A stretch of 64,000 bases of DNA from Bacillota bacterium (GTDB lineage Bacteria; Bacillota; DSM-12270; Thermacetogeniales; Thermacetogeniaceae): contig JABLXW010000008.1 of assembly GCA_013177945.1 (NCBI GenBank), positions 248,001-312,000 on the forward strand, written 5' to 3'. Made by a program: the position numbers and the translations under genes. Below the pieces are notes generated by a model that worked only from the letters and a program-made list of their open reading frames with translations, was not told the DNA's origin and made no database searches. Within the stretch, counting starts at the first letter, position 1. The number at the start of each line of letters is the position of its first letter. Positions 31,640 to 40,571 of the stretch are shown piece after piece.

Positions 31640-32889
31640 GTCCGGATCTGGCCGTCCCCAAAAACAATGTACTTGACCGAGGTGAGCTCCTCCAGGCCCA
31701 TGGGGCCCCGGGCGTGAAGCTTCTGCGTGCTGATCCCGATTTCCGCCCCAAAGCCGAACTGGTAGCCGTCAGTAAAGCGGGTGGAGGCATTGACAAAAAC
31801 GGCGGCGGCATCCACCCTCTGCAAGAACTGCCGTGCCTTCTGGTAACTGCTTGTAACAATCGCCTCTGTGTGCTTTGTGCCGTAGGTGTTGATGTGCTCC
31901 AAAGCCTCCTCCAGATCGCCCACCACCTTGACGGCAAGAATAAGGTCCAGGTACTCCGTCTTCCAGTCCTCTTCAGTGGCAGGGATGCAGTCGGGCAGGA
32001 TCTCCCGGGTTCGCGGGCAACCCCGCAGTTCCACACCTTTCGCCCGCAGCGCTTCGGCGACCGCAGGCAAAAAGGCAGGCGCCACCTTCTCGTGCACGAG
32101 AAGCGTCTCCATCGCATTGCAGACACCGGGGCGCTGGGTTTTGGCGTTCACCACAATGCGCTGGGCCATCTCCAGATCGGCGTCCTCCTCCACATAGACG
32201 TGGCAGTTGCCAACCCCCGTCTCGAGAACGGGAACCGTGGCATTCTGGACAACGGTCTGGATCAGCCCGGCGCCCCCGCGGGGAATCAGGACGTCAATGT
32301 AGGCGTTCATCTTCATCATGATGTTGACGGCTTCCCGGTCTGTTGTTTCCACGAGCTGAATCGCCCCGGCAGGGATTCCGGCGCTGGCCGCGGCGGCGCT
32401 GATCACCTGAGTGATGGCGCGGTTGGAATTAATTGCCTCGGAACCTCCCCGCAGGATGACGGCATTCCCCGCCTTGAGGCAGAGGCCCGCCGCGTCTACG
32501 GTTACGTTGGGGCGGGCTTCGTAGATGATTCCGACCACCCCCAGGGGCACCCGCATTTTCCCGATCTGGAGGCCGTTCGGCCTCGTCCACATTCTGATCA
32601 CTTCCCCGACCGGATCAGGAAGAGCAATAAGGGCGCGCAAACCTTCGGCCATTTCCCGAATCCGATCTGGCGTAAGCAGCAAACGGTCGAGCAGAGCCTT
32701 GCTGAGCCCTTTCGCCCGCCCCGCCTCCATGTCAACCTCATTGGCAGCCAGGATCATTTCGGCCCGCTCTTCCAGGGCCCTCGCCATCACCTGCAGGGCG
32801 TCGTTTTTCGTCTTTGTGGAAAGCCCGGCGAGTTTATAGGCCGCCTCCTTCGCCCTTCTTCCCATTGCTTCCAACTCTGCCTGATACAT
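31636..32889 (-). CDS. proA: Gamma-glutamyl phosphate reductase
   Basis: A 417-residue NADPH-dependent reductase, second step of proline synthesis. The active-site cysteine is in RPGVCNAMETLLVH, in the aldehyde-dehydrogenase-like fold. ATG 32889 is preferred because GGGGAAGG lies shortly upstream and the length is then normal. proB is 30 bases upstream, so proBA form an operon. ProB-ProA form a channel that passes the unstable glutamyl phosphate. Confidence 0.94.
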   Translation of the reverse strand: MYQAELEAMGRRAKEAAYKLAGLSTKTKNDALQVMARALEERAEMILAANEVDMEAGRAKGLSKALLDRLLLTPDRIREMAEGLRALIALPDPVGEVIRMWTRPNGLQIGKMRVPLGVVGIIYEARPNVTVDAAGLCLKAGNAVILRGGSEAINSNRAITQVISAAAASAGIPAGAIQLVETTDREAVNIMMKMNAYIDVLIPRGGAGLIQTVVQNATVPVLETGVGNCHVYVEEDADLEMAQRIVVNAKTQRPGVCNAMETLLVHEKVAPAFLPAVAEALRAKGVELRGCPRTREILPDCIPATEEDWKTEYLDLILAVKVVGDLEEALEHINTYGTKHTEAIVTSSYQKARQFLQRVDAAAVFVNASTRFTDGYQFGFGAEIGISTQKLHARGPMGLEELTSVKYIVFGDGQIRT

Positions 32890-32918
32890 GAAACCTTCCC
32901 CAACCTCCTCAAATTTCG

Positions 32919-34076
32919 TTAAACTTCTGGGCAACATCCCGTCCCCGAAATAACGGTCAGGTTATCCCGGTGAATCACCTCGTCGTAATCTTTGTATCCC
33001 AGAATCCCTTCGATCTCCCCGGTGTTCCTCCCTTTGATTAAATCCACAGCCTTTGAAGAGTAGTTGCTGATCCCCCGCGCCAGCTCCTTACCCTCAGGAT
33101 CAACCACACTCACCACACTGCCCGCCTCAAAGGAGCCCTCCACCCTGAGAATGCCGCTGGGCAAAAGGCTTTTTCCTTTTTTAACGAGGGCATTCACCGC
33201 ACCCCGGTCGACGTAAACCTTTCCCTGGATGAGGGAACCGTAAGCAATCCAGCGCTTCCGGGCCTGCATCCGGTCCTCGCGGGGAACAAAAAAAGTCCCC
33301 ACCTTTTCGCCGGCAACGATCCTCTTTAAAGTGCCGGCGCGCATCCCGTTGCCGATGACAAGGGGGATCCCTGCGCCCATGGTGATCTTTGCCGCCTGGA
33401 GCTTCGTTTCCATGCCTCCCGTTGTGAAGGCAGAACCCCTTCCCCCGGCCAGGGTCTCGACCTCCGGGGTGATTTCGGAGATCTCCGGGATCAGCTCCCC
33501 CGCCCCCTCCCTGTGGGGATCGGCTGTATACAACCCGTCAAGGTCTGTCAGCAGGACCAGCAGGTCGGCGTCAACAAGGCAGGCCACCAGCGCTGCAAGC
33601 GTGTCGTTGTCACCAAAGCGGATCTCTTCCACGGCAACCGTGTCATTCTCGTTCACGATGGGAATCACCCGGTACTGAAGAAGGGTTTGAAAGGTGTGCC
33701 GGGCATTGAGGTACCGCTCCCGGTTCTTGATGTCATCCCTGGTCAAAAGCACCTGCGCCACGATGATTCCTCTGGGTGTAAAAAAATTTTCGTAGAGGTG
33801 CATTAAAACTCCCTGGCCGACGGCAGCGGCCGCCTGCTTCTCGGGAAGGGTGCGGGGAAGGCGCGTAAAACCCAGTCTTCCCAAGCCGGCTCCAATCGCA
33901 CCTGAACTCACCACAATGATCTCGCGGCTTTCCTGCCACAAACCGGCCAGATCGTGGACCAGATTCTCCATTCTTTTGAGATTAAGCTGGCCCTTTTTAT
34001 TGCAGAGGAGGCTCGTTCCTATTTTTACCACAATCCGCCGCGCGCGCGGCAGCATCTCTCGCGCTGAACCGTTCAT
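32919..34076 (-). CDS. proB: Glutamate 5-kinase with PUA domain
   Basis: A 385-residue protein: an amino acid kinase domain (VVKIGTSLL at about residues 16-24, VSSGAIGAGL, NENDTVAVEEIRFGDND) and a C-terminal PUA domain from about residue 285. It phosphorylates glutamate, the committed step of proline synthesis, usually under proline feedback. The gene starts just upstream of proA and follows the yhbY gene by 24 bases. Confidence 0.94.
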   Translation of the reverse strand: MNGSAREMLPRARRIVVKIGTSLLCNKKGQLNLKRMENLVHDLAGLWQESREIIVVSSGAIGAGLGRLGFTRLPRTLPEKQAAAAVGQGVLMHLYENFFTPRGIIVAQVLLTRDDIKNRERYLNARHTFQTLLQYRVIPIVNENDTVAVEEIRFGDNDTLAALVACLVDADLLVLLTDLDGLYTADPHREGAGELIPEISEITPEVETLAGGRGSAFTTGGMETKLQAAKITMGAGIPLVIGNGMRAGTLKRIVAGEKVGTFFVPREDRMQARKRWIAYGSLIQGKVYVDRGAVNALVKKGKSLLPSGILRVEGSFEAGSVVSVVDPEGKELARGISNYSSKAVDLIKGRNTGEIEGILGYKDYDEVIHRDNLTVISGTGCCPEV

Positions 34077-34100
34077 CCCAAGTCGCGCATCCCTCCTGAG

Positions 34101-34388
34101 CTAGGGTAACTGGATCACTCCCTTCTCCCCCTGCCGGTAGAGAACCAGGTTGTGACCGATAATCTGGACGATTTCGGCACCGGTTTTTTCTTTGAGCGAC
34201 CGGGCAACCTCCCTCACATCCTCAGGAGACTGGGAAAGCACACGGAGCTTGATCAGCTCGCGCGCTTTGAGAGCTTCTTCTACCTGGTGCACCAGATTTT
34301 CGCTCACTCCACCCTTCCCGATCTGAAAAAGAGGATCAAGGCTTGTTGCAAAGGCCCGGAGGAGTCTTTTCTGCTTTCCTGTCAGCAT
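34101..34388 (-). CDS. yhbY: CRS1/YhbY-type RNA-binding protein
   Basis: A 95-residue protein that is one CRM (YhbY) domain, with GKGGVSENLVHQVEEALKARELIKLRVL in the middle and GAEIVQIIGHNLVLYRQ near the end. It binds pre-50S ribosomes. ATG 34388 follows a GGTGGAGGG site; the upstream ATG at 34406 is disfavoured by the same reasoning. It lies between obgE and proB. Confidence 0.88.
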   Translation of the reverse strand: MLTGKQKRLLRAFATSLDPLFQIGKGGVSENLVHQVEEALKARELIKLRVLSQSPEDVREVARSLKEKTGAEIVQIIGHNLVLYRQGEKGVIQLP

Positions 34389-34420
34389 CCCTCCACCCCA
34401 CTTCACCGGCCAAAAAGTGG

Positions 34421-34612
34421 CTAGCCCGTTTTTTCTTCCCGGCTCCGGCGGCGCCGCGATTCATAGTGAGGATTTCCCTTTTTCCACCCCCGCTCCCGCC
34501 TTTCCCTTTCCCTCACAAGCTGGCCCTCTCTGATTACAAATTCGTTGCGCGCCGTGCAGTAGTAAGTGGCCGTCCCCTGCCGGCAATTTCCGCAATCAAG
34601 GCATTCCACCAT
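34421..34612 (-). CDS. Small Cys-rich basic protein
   Basis: A 63-residue protein with an N-terminal CLDCGNC and a later C at YYCTA, followed by a highly basic ER/RR tail. The four cysteines could hold a zinc ion, so nucleic-acid binding is plausible. It sits between obgE and yhbY in the ribosome-maturation cluster. The family is not recognised. Confidence 0.65.
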   Translation of the reverse strand: MVECLDCGNCRQGTATYYCTARNEFVIREGQLVRERERRERGWKKGNPHYESRRRRSREEKTG

Positions 34613-34654
34613 AAACCCTGCCTCTGACCTCCCAAGAATTTCTAAACCCTGACC

Positions 34655-35941
<1,287 letters not shown>

Positions 35942-35979
35942 TCATAACCAGACCTGAAACCGGCCTAAATGACAACAAA

Positions 35980-35999
35980 CCCTGGTCCTTGGACCAGGG
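35980..35999. terminator. Perfect palindrome between rpmA and obgE
   Basis: CCCTGGTCC and GGACCAGGG form a 9-bp stem with a 2-base loop. The minus-strand T-run is weak (TTTGTTGT), so it may be an attenuator or an mRNA-stability hairpin. On the plus strand it is followed by seven T, but no plus-strand gene ends here. Confidence 0.45.
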
Positions 36000-36010
36000 A
36001 AGTTTTTTTC

Positions 36011-36301
36011 TTACATGACCGCGGCTTCCGGGTAAACGCTTACCTGCTTTCGGTTTTTTCCTTTTGCCTCAAACCGCACGTACCCATCGATCAAAGCAAA
36101 AAGAGTGTCGTCCTTCCCGCGGCCGACGTTCCAGCCAGGATGGATCTTCGTTCCCCGCTGGCGGACGATGATGTTGCCCGCGTTCACGTACTGGCCCGCA
36201 TACTTTTTCACTCCAAGCCGTTTTGCCTCGCTGTCCCGGCCGTTCCGGGAGCTGCCCACACCTTTTTTATGGGCAAACAACTGCAAATCAAACCTCATCA
36301 T
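36011..36301 (-). CDS. rpmA: 50S ribosomal protein L27 with Prp-cleaved leader
   Basis: A 96-residue L27. The N-terminus [14 protein letters not shown] contains the Firmicute leader that the protease Prp removes at the LQLF/AHKKG junction. The rest ([20 protein letters not shown]) is standard; the N-terminus reaches the peptidyl transferase site. An AAGGAGG site precedes two consecutive ATGs (36301 and 36298). It overlaps the end of the prp gene. Confidence 0.95.
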   Translation of the reverse strand: MMRFDLQLFAHKKGVGSSRNGRDSEAKRLGVKKYAGQYVNAGNIIVRQRGTKIHPGWNVGRGKDDTLFALIDGYVRFEAKGKNRKQVSVYPEAAVM

Positions 36302-36716
36302 GACCACGACACCTCCTTACCTCAACATACTTGCGGTATCCAAGCGCAATCCCTCGCAGTCCCATTTCGAGGGTTTCCAGAATGATCTTCGCCGCCTCCC
36401 GGTCCCTTTCCCCTAGAGAGTCGGGAAGCATCACCTTTAAAAAAACATTCCCTCCTTTTCCCCGGGGGGACTTCGGAGCAATCTTCGGGGCCCTGCTTTT
36501 TCCGGTTTTGAAGAGAAGGTTTGCCTCTTCTGGCCCCGCCTCCACCTGGGGCGGCCGGGTGAGAAACTCCCTCAAACCCAGAACCGCCGCCTGCACCAGG
36601 GCCGAAACTCCTGCACAGACAATATCCTGACCTCTGGGGGCATAACCCGCGTGCCCCTCCACCAGAAACCCCTTGATTTCTCCTGCTTCATTCTCAAAAA
36701 TTCTGATGCGGATCAT
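36288..36716 (-). CDS. prp: Ribosomal-processing cysteine protease Prp
   Basis: A 142-residue Prp (YsxB-type) protease that cuts the L27 leader. The catalytic pair is His22 ([10 protein letters not shown]) and Cys34 ([12 protein letters not shown]). Most Prp proteins are about 105-115 residues; this one has an inserted Pro/Lys-rich segment ([14 protein letters not shown]) in the middle. It overlaps rplU by 4 bases (ATGA) and rpmA at the other end, the canonical rplU-prp-rpmA order. Confidence 0.92.
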   Translation of the reverse strand: MIRIRIFENEAGEIKGFLVEGHAGYAPRGQDIVCAGVSALVQAAVLGLREFLTRPPQVEAGPEEANLLFKTGKSRAPKIAPKSPRGKGGNVFLKVMLPDSLGERDREAAKIILETLEMGLRGIALGYRKYVEVRRCRGHDEV

Positions 36717-37051
36717 GAGCCCGGCGCCTGCTGCGGTCCCGGTGCTGTAATTTCATCTATTACCAGTTCTGTGTAAAGCTGGCGGTGGCCCCTTTTCCTC
36801 CGGTAATTCTTCTTCGGCTTGTACTTGAAGACGACGATTTTTCTGGCCTTCCCCTGGCTTCGAACGGTTGCCGCAACCTGAGCCCCTGGTACAAGGGGAT
36901 TTCCTACCAGCAGCTCTCCATCGCGGGAAACAGCCAGAACACGGTCGAGAACCACCTTCTCCCCGGGGGAGAGATCCAGCTTTTCGACCCGGATGACATC
37001 CCCCGCCTGAACCCTGTACTGCTTGCCTCCGGTCTCAACGATTGCGTACAC
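36713..37051 (-). CDS. rplU: 50S ribosomal protein L21
   Basis: A 112-residue L21 starting [15 protein letters not shown], with [18 protein letters not shown] near the C-terminus. It binds 23S rRNA. GTG 37051 follows AAGGAGGAAGG and starts the conserved core, while the open frame before it is not L21. It heads the rplU-prp-rpmA-obgE operon, with a strong promoter about 100 bases upstream. Confidence 0.95.
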   Translation of the reverse strand: MYAIVETGGKQYRVQAGDVIRVEKLDLSPGEKVVLDRVLAVSRDGELLVGNPLVPGAQVAATVRSQGKARKIVVFKYKPKKNYRRKRGHRQLYTELVIDEITAPGPQQAPGS

Positions 37052-37143
37052 TTGCCTTCCTCCTTCCGCCGGAGCCCGGGCGGCACCGCCCTCCGGTGCG
37101 CTTGAACCCGCCCCGCGCGCTCGAAAGATGCTGCTACAAGCGC

Positions 37144-37172
37144 ATTTTAGCACCTCTCCTCCTTCCTGTCAA
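37144..37172 (-). promoter_or_regulatory. Sigma-A promoter of the rplU operon
   Basis: On the minus strand TTGACA (37172-37167) and TAAAAT (37149-37144) are 17 bases apart. The untranslated leader would be about 90 bases, in which an L21 leader element could lie, but I could not fold one with confidence. Confidence 0.8.
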
Positions 37173-37204
37173 GCAAAGCAAAGAGCTAAAAGCCGGTTCC
37201 TTGA

Positions 37205-37233
37205 TTGCCTTTCCCATCTTTTGGTGTTATAAT
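37205..37233 (+). promoter_or_regulatory. Sigma-A promoter of the coiled-coil repeat gene
   Basis: TTGCCT (37205-37210) and a perfect TATAAT (37228-37233) are 17 bases apart, 28 bases before the start codon. It faces away from the rplU promoter. Confidence 0.7.
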
Positions 37234-37261
37234 GGGAGCGGAGGGGAAAGAGGTGAGCGCC

Positions 37262-37900
37262 ATGCCTGAAGAAATCGCCAGGGAAACCGCCGCAGGAAGC
37301 GAGCAGCCGCCCCGCGGCCTGGCTTCTCCTGAATTTTTCTTCCTGCTTCAGCGTATCGACCGGCTCGACGAGAAATTGAGCGCCCGGATTGACCACCTGG
37401 AAGAGAAGCTGGACCGGGAAGTGAAGGCGCTGAGCGGGGAGATAAGGGCCCTGGACGAAAAGCTGTGCGGGGAAACAAAGGCTCTGGATGAAAAGCTGAG
37501 CGGGGAGATAAGGGCACTCAGAGGAGAAACAAAGGCTCTGGATGAAAAGCTGAGCGGGGAGATAAGGGCGCTCAGAGGAGAAACAAAGGCTCTGGATGAA
37601 AAGCTGAGCGGGGAGATAAGGGCGCTCAGAGGAGAAACAAAGGCTCTGGATGAAAAGCTGAGCGGGGAGATAAGGGCGCTCAGAGGAGAAACAAAGGCTC
37701 TGGATGAAAAGCTGAGCGGGGAGATAAGGGCGCTCAGAGGAGAAACAAAGGCTCTGGATGAAAAGCTGAGCGGGGAGATAAGGGCGCTGAGCGAAAAAGT
37801 AAACTCCCGGATCGGGAGTTTAATGCTCTGGGTGGTCGGTGCGGTAATCACCCTGATTGCCGGATTTGCCGGGGTGATCGTGACGCTGGCGATAAAGTAG
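37262..37900 (+). CDS. Coiled-coil repeat protein with C-terminal membrane anchor
   Basis: A 212-residue protein. The N-terminal 30 residues are polar; then a long coiled coil built mostly of six copies of GETKALDEKLSGEIRALR, and a C-terminal hydrophobic helix (LMLWVVGAVITLIAGF). The repeat is a heptad-compatible 18-residue unit, nearly identical between copies, so the array arose recently. The anchor would place a rod on the membrane. AGAGGTGAG precedes ATG 37262. It has its own promoter and terminator. The function is unknown; structural or scaffold roles are possible. Confidence 0.75.
   Translation: MPEEIARETAAGSEQPPRGLASPEFFFLLQRIDRLDEKLSARIDHLEEKLDREVKALSGEIRALDEKLCGETKALDEKLSGEIRALRGETKALDEKLSGEIRALRGETKALDEKLSGEIRALRGETKALDEKLSGEIRALRGETKALDEKLSGEIRALRGETKALDEKLSGEIRALSEKVNSRIGSLMLWVVGAVITLIAGFAGVIVTLAIK
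37472..37795 (+). repeat. Six 54-bp tandem repeats (18-residue units)
   Basis: Units start at 37472, 37526, 37580, 37634, 37688 and 37742, each beginning GAAACAAAGGCTCTGGATG. The only changes I see are in the first and last copies (for example GGCACT for GGCGCT). The array is in frame and adds 18 residues per copy. Confidence 0.95.
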
Positions 37901-37924
37901 AGATAAAGCAGACCTGTAGAGCAG

Positions 37925-37957
37925 GGCGGAGGGAGAAAACCTCCGCCTCGCATTTTT
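37925..37957 (+). terminator. Terminator of the coiled-coil gene
   Basis: GGCGGAGG pairs with CCTCCGCC around GAGAAAA, followed by TCGCATTTTT. Confidence 0.8.
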
Positions 37958-38065
37958 CACAGGGCCAGCTTTCGGCCCCCTCTCCCGGATTTCCGATGAC
38001 AGGTCGCCGGGGCATGTTATCATTCAGGTAAGGGCCGGGTTCTCGCGGGCCTGATGGAAAAGCTC

Positions 38066-38100
38066 AAAAAAGCGGGCACTTCCTCAGATGAGGAAGTGCT
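38066..38100 (-). terminator. Terminator of the rng operon
   Basis: On the minus strand GCACTTCCTC and GAGGAAGTGC form a 10-bp stem around ATCT, followed by CCGCTTTTTT. Confidence 0.9.
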
Positions 38101-38134
38101 CCCAGCTCTGCTTTTTCAAAAAGTTTCCCCCCGG

Positions 38135-39841
38135 CTAGCGGGACCGGTTCCCGGGGTTCCGCAAAATCCGCGCCCTGGCATAGGTGCGGAAGACCTTGAC
38201 GATTTCCAGGAAAGCCTCCTCCCCCACCAAGTCCCGCCCCTCCTCCACATCGATAATATACCCGTCGAGCCGGGCAATCCCGTCCCTGGGGTTTGTGGCG
38301 TGGGGCTCCTCAATCCTGGCCTCGAGAATCTGGCCGACCTTTACAGGCGCAGAAAGGAGGGCCGCCTCCCGCCGGTTTGCAATGCTCTTGATATGGGTTT
38401 CTTCGAGATGGAGGGACTCCACCCCCTTGACAACGATCTGCTTGCCCGTTTCTTTTTCCAGCTCCCGCAGGCGGCTTCCCCCTCCCCCGATGAGAAAGGC
38501 GGCTACACTGGGGTGCACCTCTACCAAAAAGGCGGGATCCGGGCTTTTCTGCGCAAGCATCCTCAGTTCTTTCGCGGCCTTCAAACTTACCGTTTCCTCG
38601 GAGAGCACCCTCCCCTTTCCCTCGCAGTAGGGGCAGGGCTTTTCCAGCAGGCTGCTCAGGCTTGGCCTGACCTTTTGCCTGGTCAGCTCAACCAGCCCCA
38701 GCTGGGTCAGCCCCAAAACGTAGGTGCGGGTTTTATCTTTTTTCAGCTCCTCCTCGAGCCGCCTGAGAACCTCCGCCTGGTGCTCCGGAGACTCCATGTC
38801 GATGAAATCGATGATGACGATGCCCCCCAGGTTCCGGAGGCGCAGCTGGCGGACAATTTCCTGGACCGCCTCCAGATTCGTCCGGAAAACGGTCTCCGCA
38901 AAGCTCCGGCTCCCCGTATACTTCCCGGTATTGACATCGATCACCGTGAGCGCCTCGGCCTCGTCAATCACCAGGTAGCCTCCGCTCCGCAGCCAGACCT
39001 TGGGGCGCAGGGCGCGCGTAATCTCCTGCTCCAGCCCGTACTCCTCCCAGAGGTCCGTTTCCACCAAAAAAACCCTGCTCCGGAGGTGGGGAGCGACCAC
39101 CTCGAGCAGCTCCAGGACCTTTTCGTAAGCCTCCTGCTCGTTGATGAGCAGCCGGTCCACATCGTCGCCGAAGAGGTCCCGCAGGACCCAGGAGACGAGT
39201 TCAAGCTCCTGGTGAATCAGGGCAGGAGCCGGGCTCCGGCGGGCCTTTTCCTGAATCCGGTTCCAGAGTTCGTACAGGGCGAGCACATCCCCCTGCAGTT
39301 CTTCCCTGCTGATTCCATCGGCAACCGTGCGGACAATCAGCCCCATCCCGGGGGGGCAAACCTTTTCCGCCAGGGCCTTGAGGCGCTCCCGCTCGCGCTC
39401 CGTACCGATCCGCCGGGAAACCCCGATGCACTCCATGCCGGGGAGGAGGACCACGTAGCGGCCCGGCAGGGTCAGCTGGGTGGTGACCCGCGCTCCCTTC
39501 GTCCCAAAAGGCTCCTTGACCACCTGCACCAGAAGCTCCTGACCCTCCTGAAGGAGGTTTTCGATGGCGAGGGAGCGCGCGCCCTTCTCGGGGGCCAGTT
39601 CCGGGGCGCCCGGGACATGCTGGACATCTTCCACGTAGAGAAAAGCATTGCGCTCCAGACCGATGTTCACAAAGGCGGCCTGCATCCCGGGGAGAACATT
39701 TTCAACCCTCCCCTTGTAAATGTTCCCCGCCAGCCGCATTTGAAAGGAGCGCTCCAGATAAACCTCCACAAGCCGCCTGTTTTCCAAAACGCCGACCTTT
39801 GTTTCTTCTTTTGTAACGTCAATCAAAATCTCCTTTAACAT
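38135..39841 (-). CDS. rng: Ribonuclease E/G family endoribonuclease
   Basis: A 568-residue RNase G-type enzyme. It has an S1 domain (NIYKGRVENVLPGMQAAFV), an RNase H-like core with DVNTG carrying catalytic aspartates, the zinc-link CPYC and a C-terminal TRAM-like segment. It processes rRNA and turns over mRNA. ATG 39841 is preferred for its AGGAAA site and MLKEILIDV start. It overlaps the upstream gene by 23 bases. The rng/TIGR03936/TIGR03960 run is conserved in clostridia. Confidence 0.93.
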   Translation of the reverse strand: MLKEILIDVTKEETKVGVLENRRLVEVYLERSFQMRLAGNIYKGRVENVLPGMQAAFVNIGLERNAFLYVEDVQHVPGAPELAPEKGARSLAIENLLQEGQELLVQVVKEPFGTKGARVTTQLTLPGRYVVLLPGMECIGVSRRIGTERERERLKALAEKVCPPGMGLIVRTVADGISREELQGDVLALYELWNRIQEKARRSPAPALIHQELELVSWVLRDLFGDDVDRLLINEQEAYEKVLELLEVVAPHLRSRVFLVETDLWEEYGLEQEITRALRPKVWLRSGGYLVIDEAEALTVIDVNTGKYTGSRSFAETVFRTNLEAVQEIVRQLRLRNLGGIVIIDFIDMESPEHQAEVLRRLEEELKKDKTRTYVLGLTQLGLVELTRQKVRPSLSSLLEKPCPYCEGKGRVLSEETVSLKAAKELRMLAQKSPDPAFLVEVHPSVAAFLIGGGGSRLRELEKETGKQIVVKGVESLHLEETHIKSIANRREAALLSAPVKVGQILEARIEEPHATNPRDGIARLDGYIIDVEEGRDLVGEEAFLEIVKVFRTYARARILRNPGNRSR

Positions 39842-40571
39842 TTTCCTGCACTTTCTCCTTTTCCTGATCAAACTGCAAAACTTCGCCCAGGGGGGTGACC
39901 AGAGCCCCGCGCTGCTGCCGGAAAAGCCCGACCCGCGTTAACTGGGTGGAGAGCGGGGGGCCGGGAACAGCGGCCTTTTCCCAGAGAACCTCCAGCACCT
40001 CTCTGAGCGGAATCTCGCGGGGGCCGAGGTGCACCAGCAGGTGGAGGCAGGGATTTTCCCCGAAGACGAGCCTTCCCCCTTTCACCCCGGCCTTGACATC
40101 AACAATCCTTTCCTTTCCGGCCCGCCTGTACAGCCAGGGCCTGGGGTCCTCCGTCAGGTCACGAACTGCCTGCCCCCAGGCCCCCGGCTCCGCCTGGCAA
40201 GGAGAAAGGACAATCTGGTACCAGGCGCAGTCCAGCAGCCTGCCCAGCCCGGGCGCCCCCGGCGGAAGCGCCGCGATCTGCCGCGCCGCGAGACCTGCGG
40301 GAAGCTCCCGGGCAAGGCGCGAAAAGATCTCCCGCAGCGGAAGCTCCTGCTCCAGCTCAAAGTCGAGGTACTCCCGAAGCCCCGCCACCCCGACGGCCAG
40401 AGGGGGGCCGAAGGAGACCCGCGGGCGGGGGTGAAAACCCCCGGTGTAGGCCAGCGGCAAACCGGAGCGCCTGAAGGCCCGGTTGAAGCTGCGGAGCAGT
40501 TCCAGGTGGGAAAGAAACCTTGCGAAATCCCGTTTTGCGTACTCAAGCCGGTACTTCGGCACCACCCTCAT
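39819..40571 (-). CDS. TIGR03936-family radical-SAM-linked protein
   Basis: A 250-residue protein of the DUF2344/TIGR03936 family, with RFLSHLELLRSFNRAFRRSGLPLAYTGGFHPRP near the N-terminus. The family is always found with, or fused to, a TIGR03960 radical SAM protein, and it is here too, overlapping that gene by four bases. It may act on RNA, but no activity is established. ATG 40571 is preferred over earlier codons because of the GGAAG-type site and overlap. Confidence 0.85.
   Translation of the reverse strand: MRVVPKYRLEYAKRDFARFLSHLELLRSFNRAFRRSGLPLAYTGGFHPRPRVSFGPPLAVGVAGLREYLDFELEQELPLREIFSRLARELPAGLAARQIAALPPGAPGLGRLLDCAWYQIVLSPCQAEPGAWGQAVRDLTEDPRPWLYRRAGKERIVDVKAGVKGGRLVFGENPCLHLLVHLGPREIPLREVLEVLWEKAAVPGPPLSTQLTRVGLFRQQRGALVTPLGEVLQFDQEKEKVQENVKGDFD

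Noticed and set aside
37472-37795. 54-bp repeats considered as a CRISPR array
   Set aside because: There are no spacers; the units are contiguous, in frame and translated as a coiled coil, and no cas gene is near.
38054-39838. 594-codon plus-strand open frame opposite rng
   Set aside because: It mirrors the rng coding frame and starts inside the rng terminator; the protein is low complexity.
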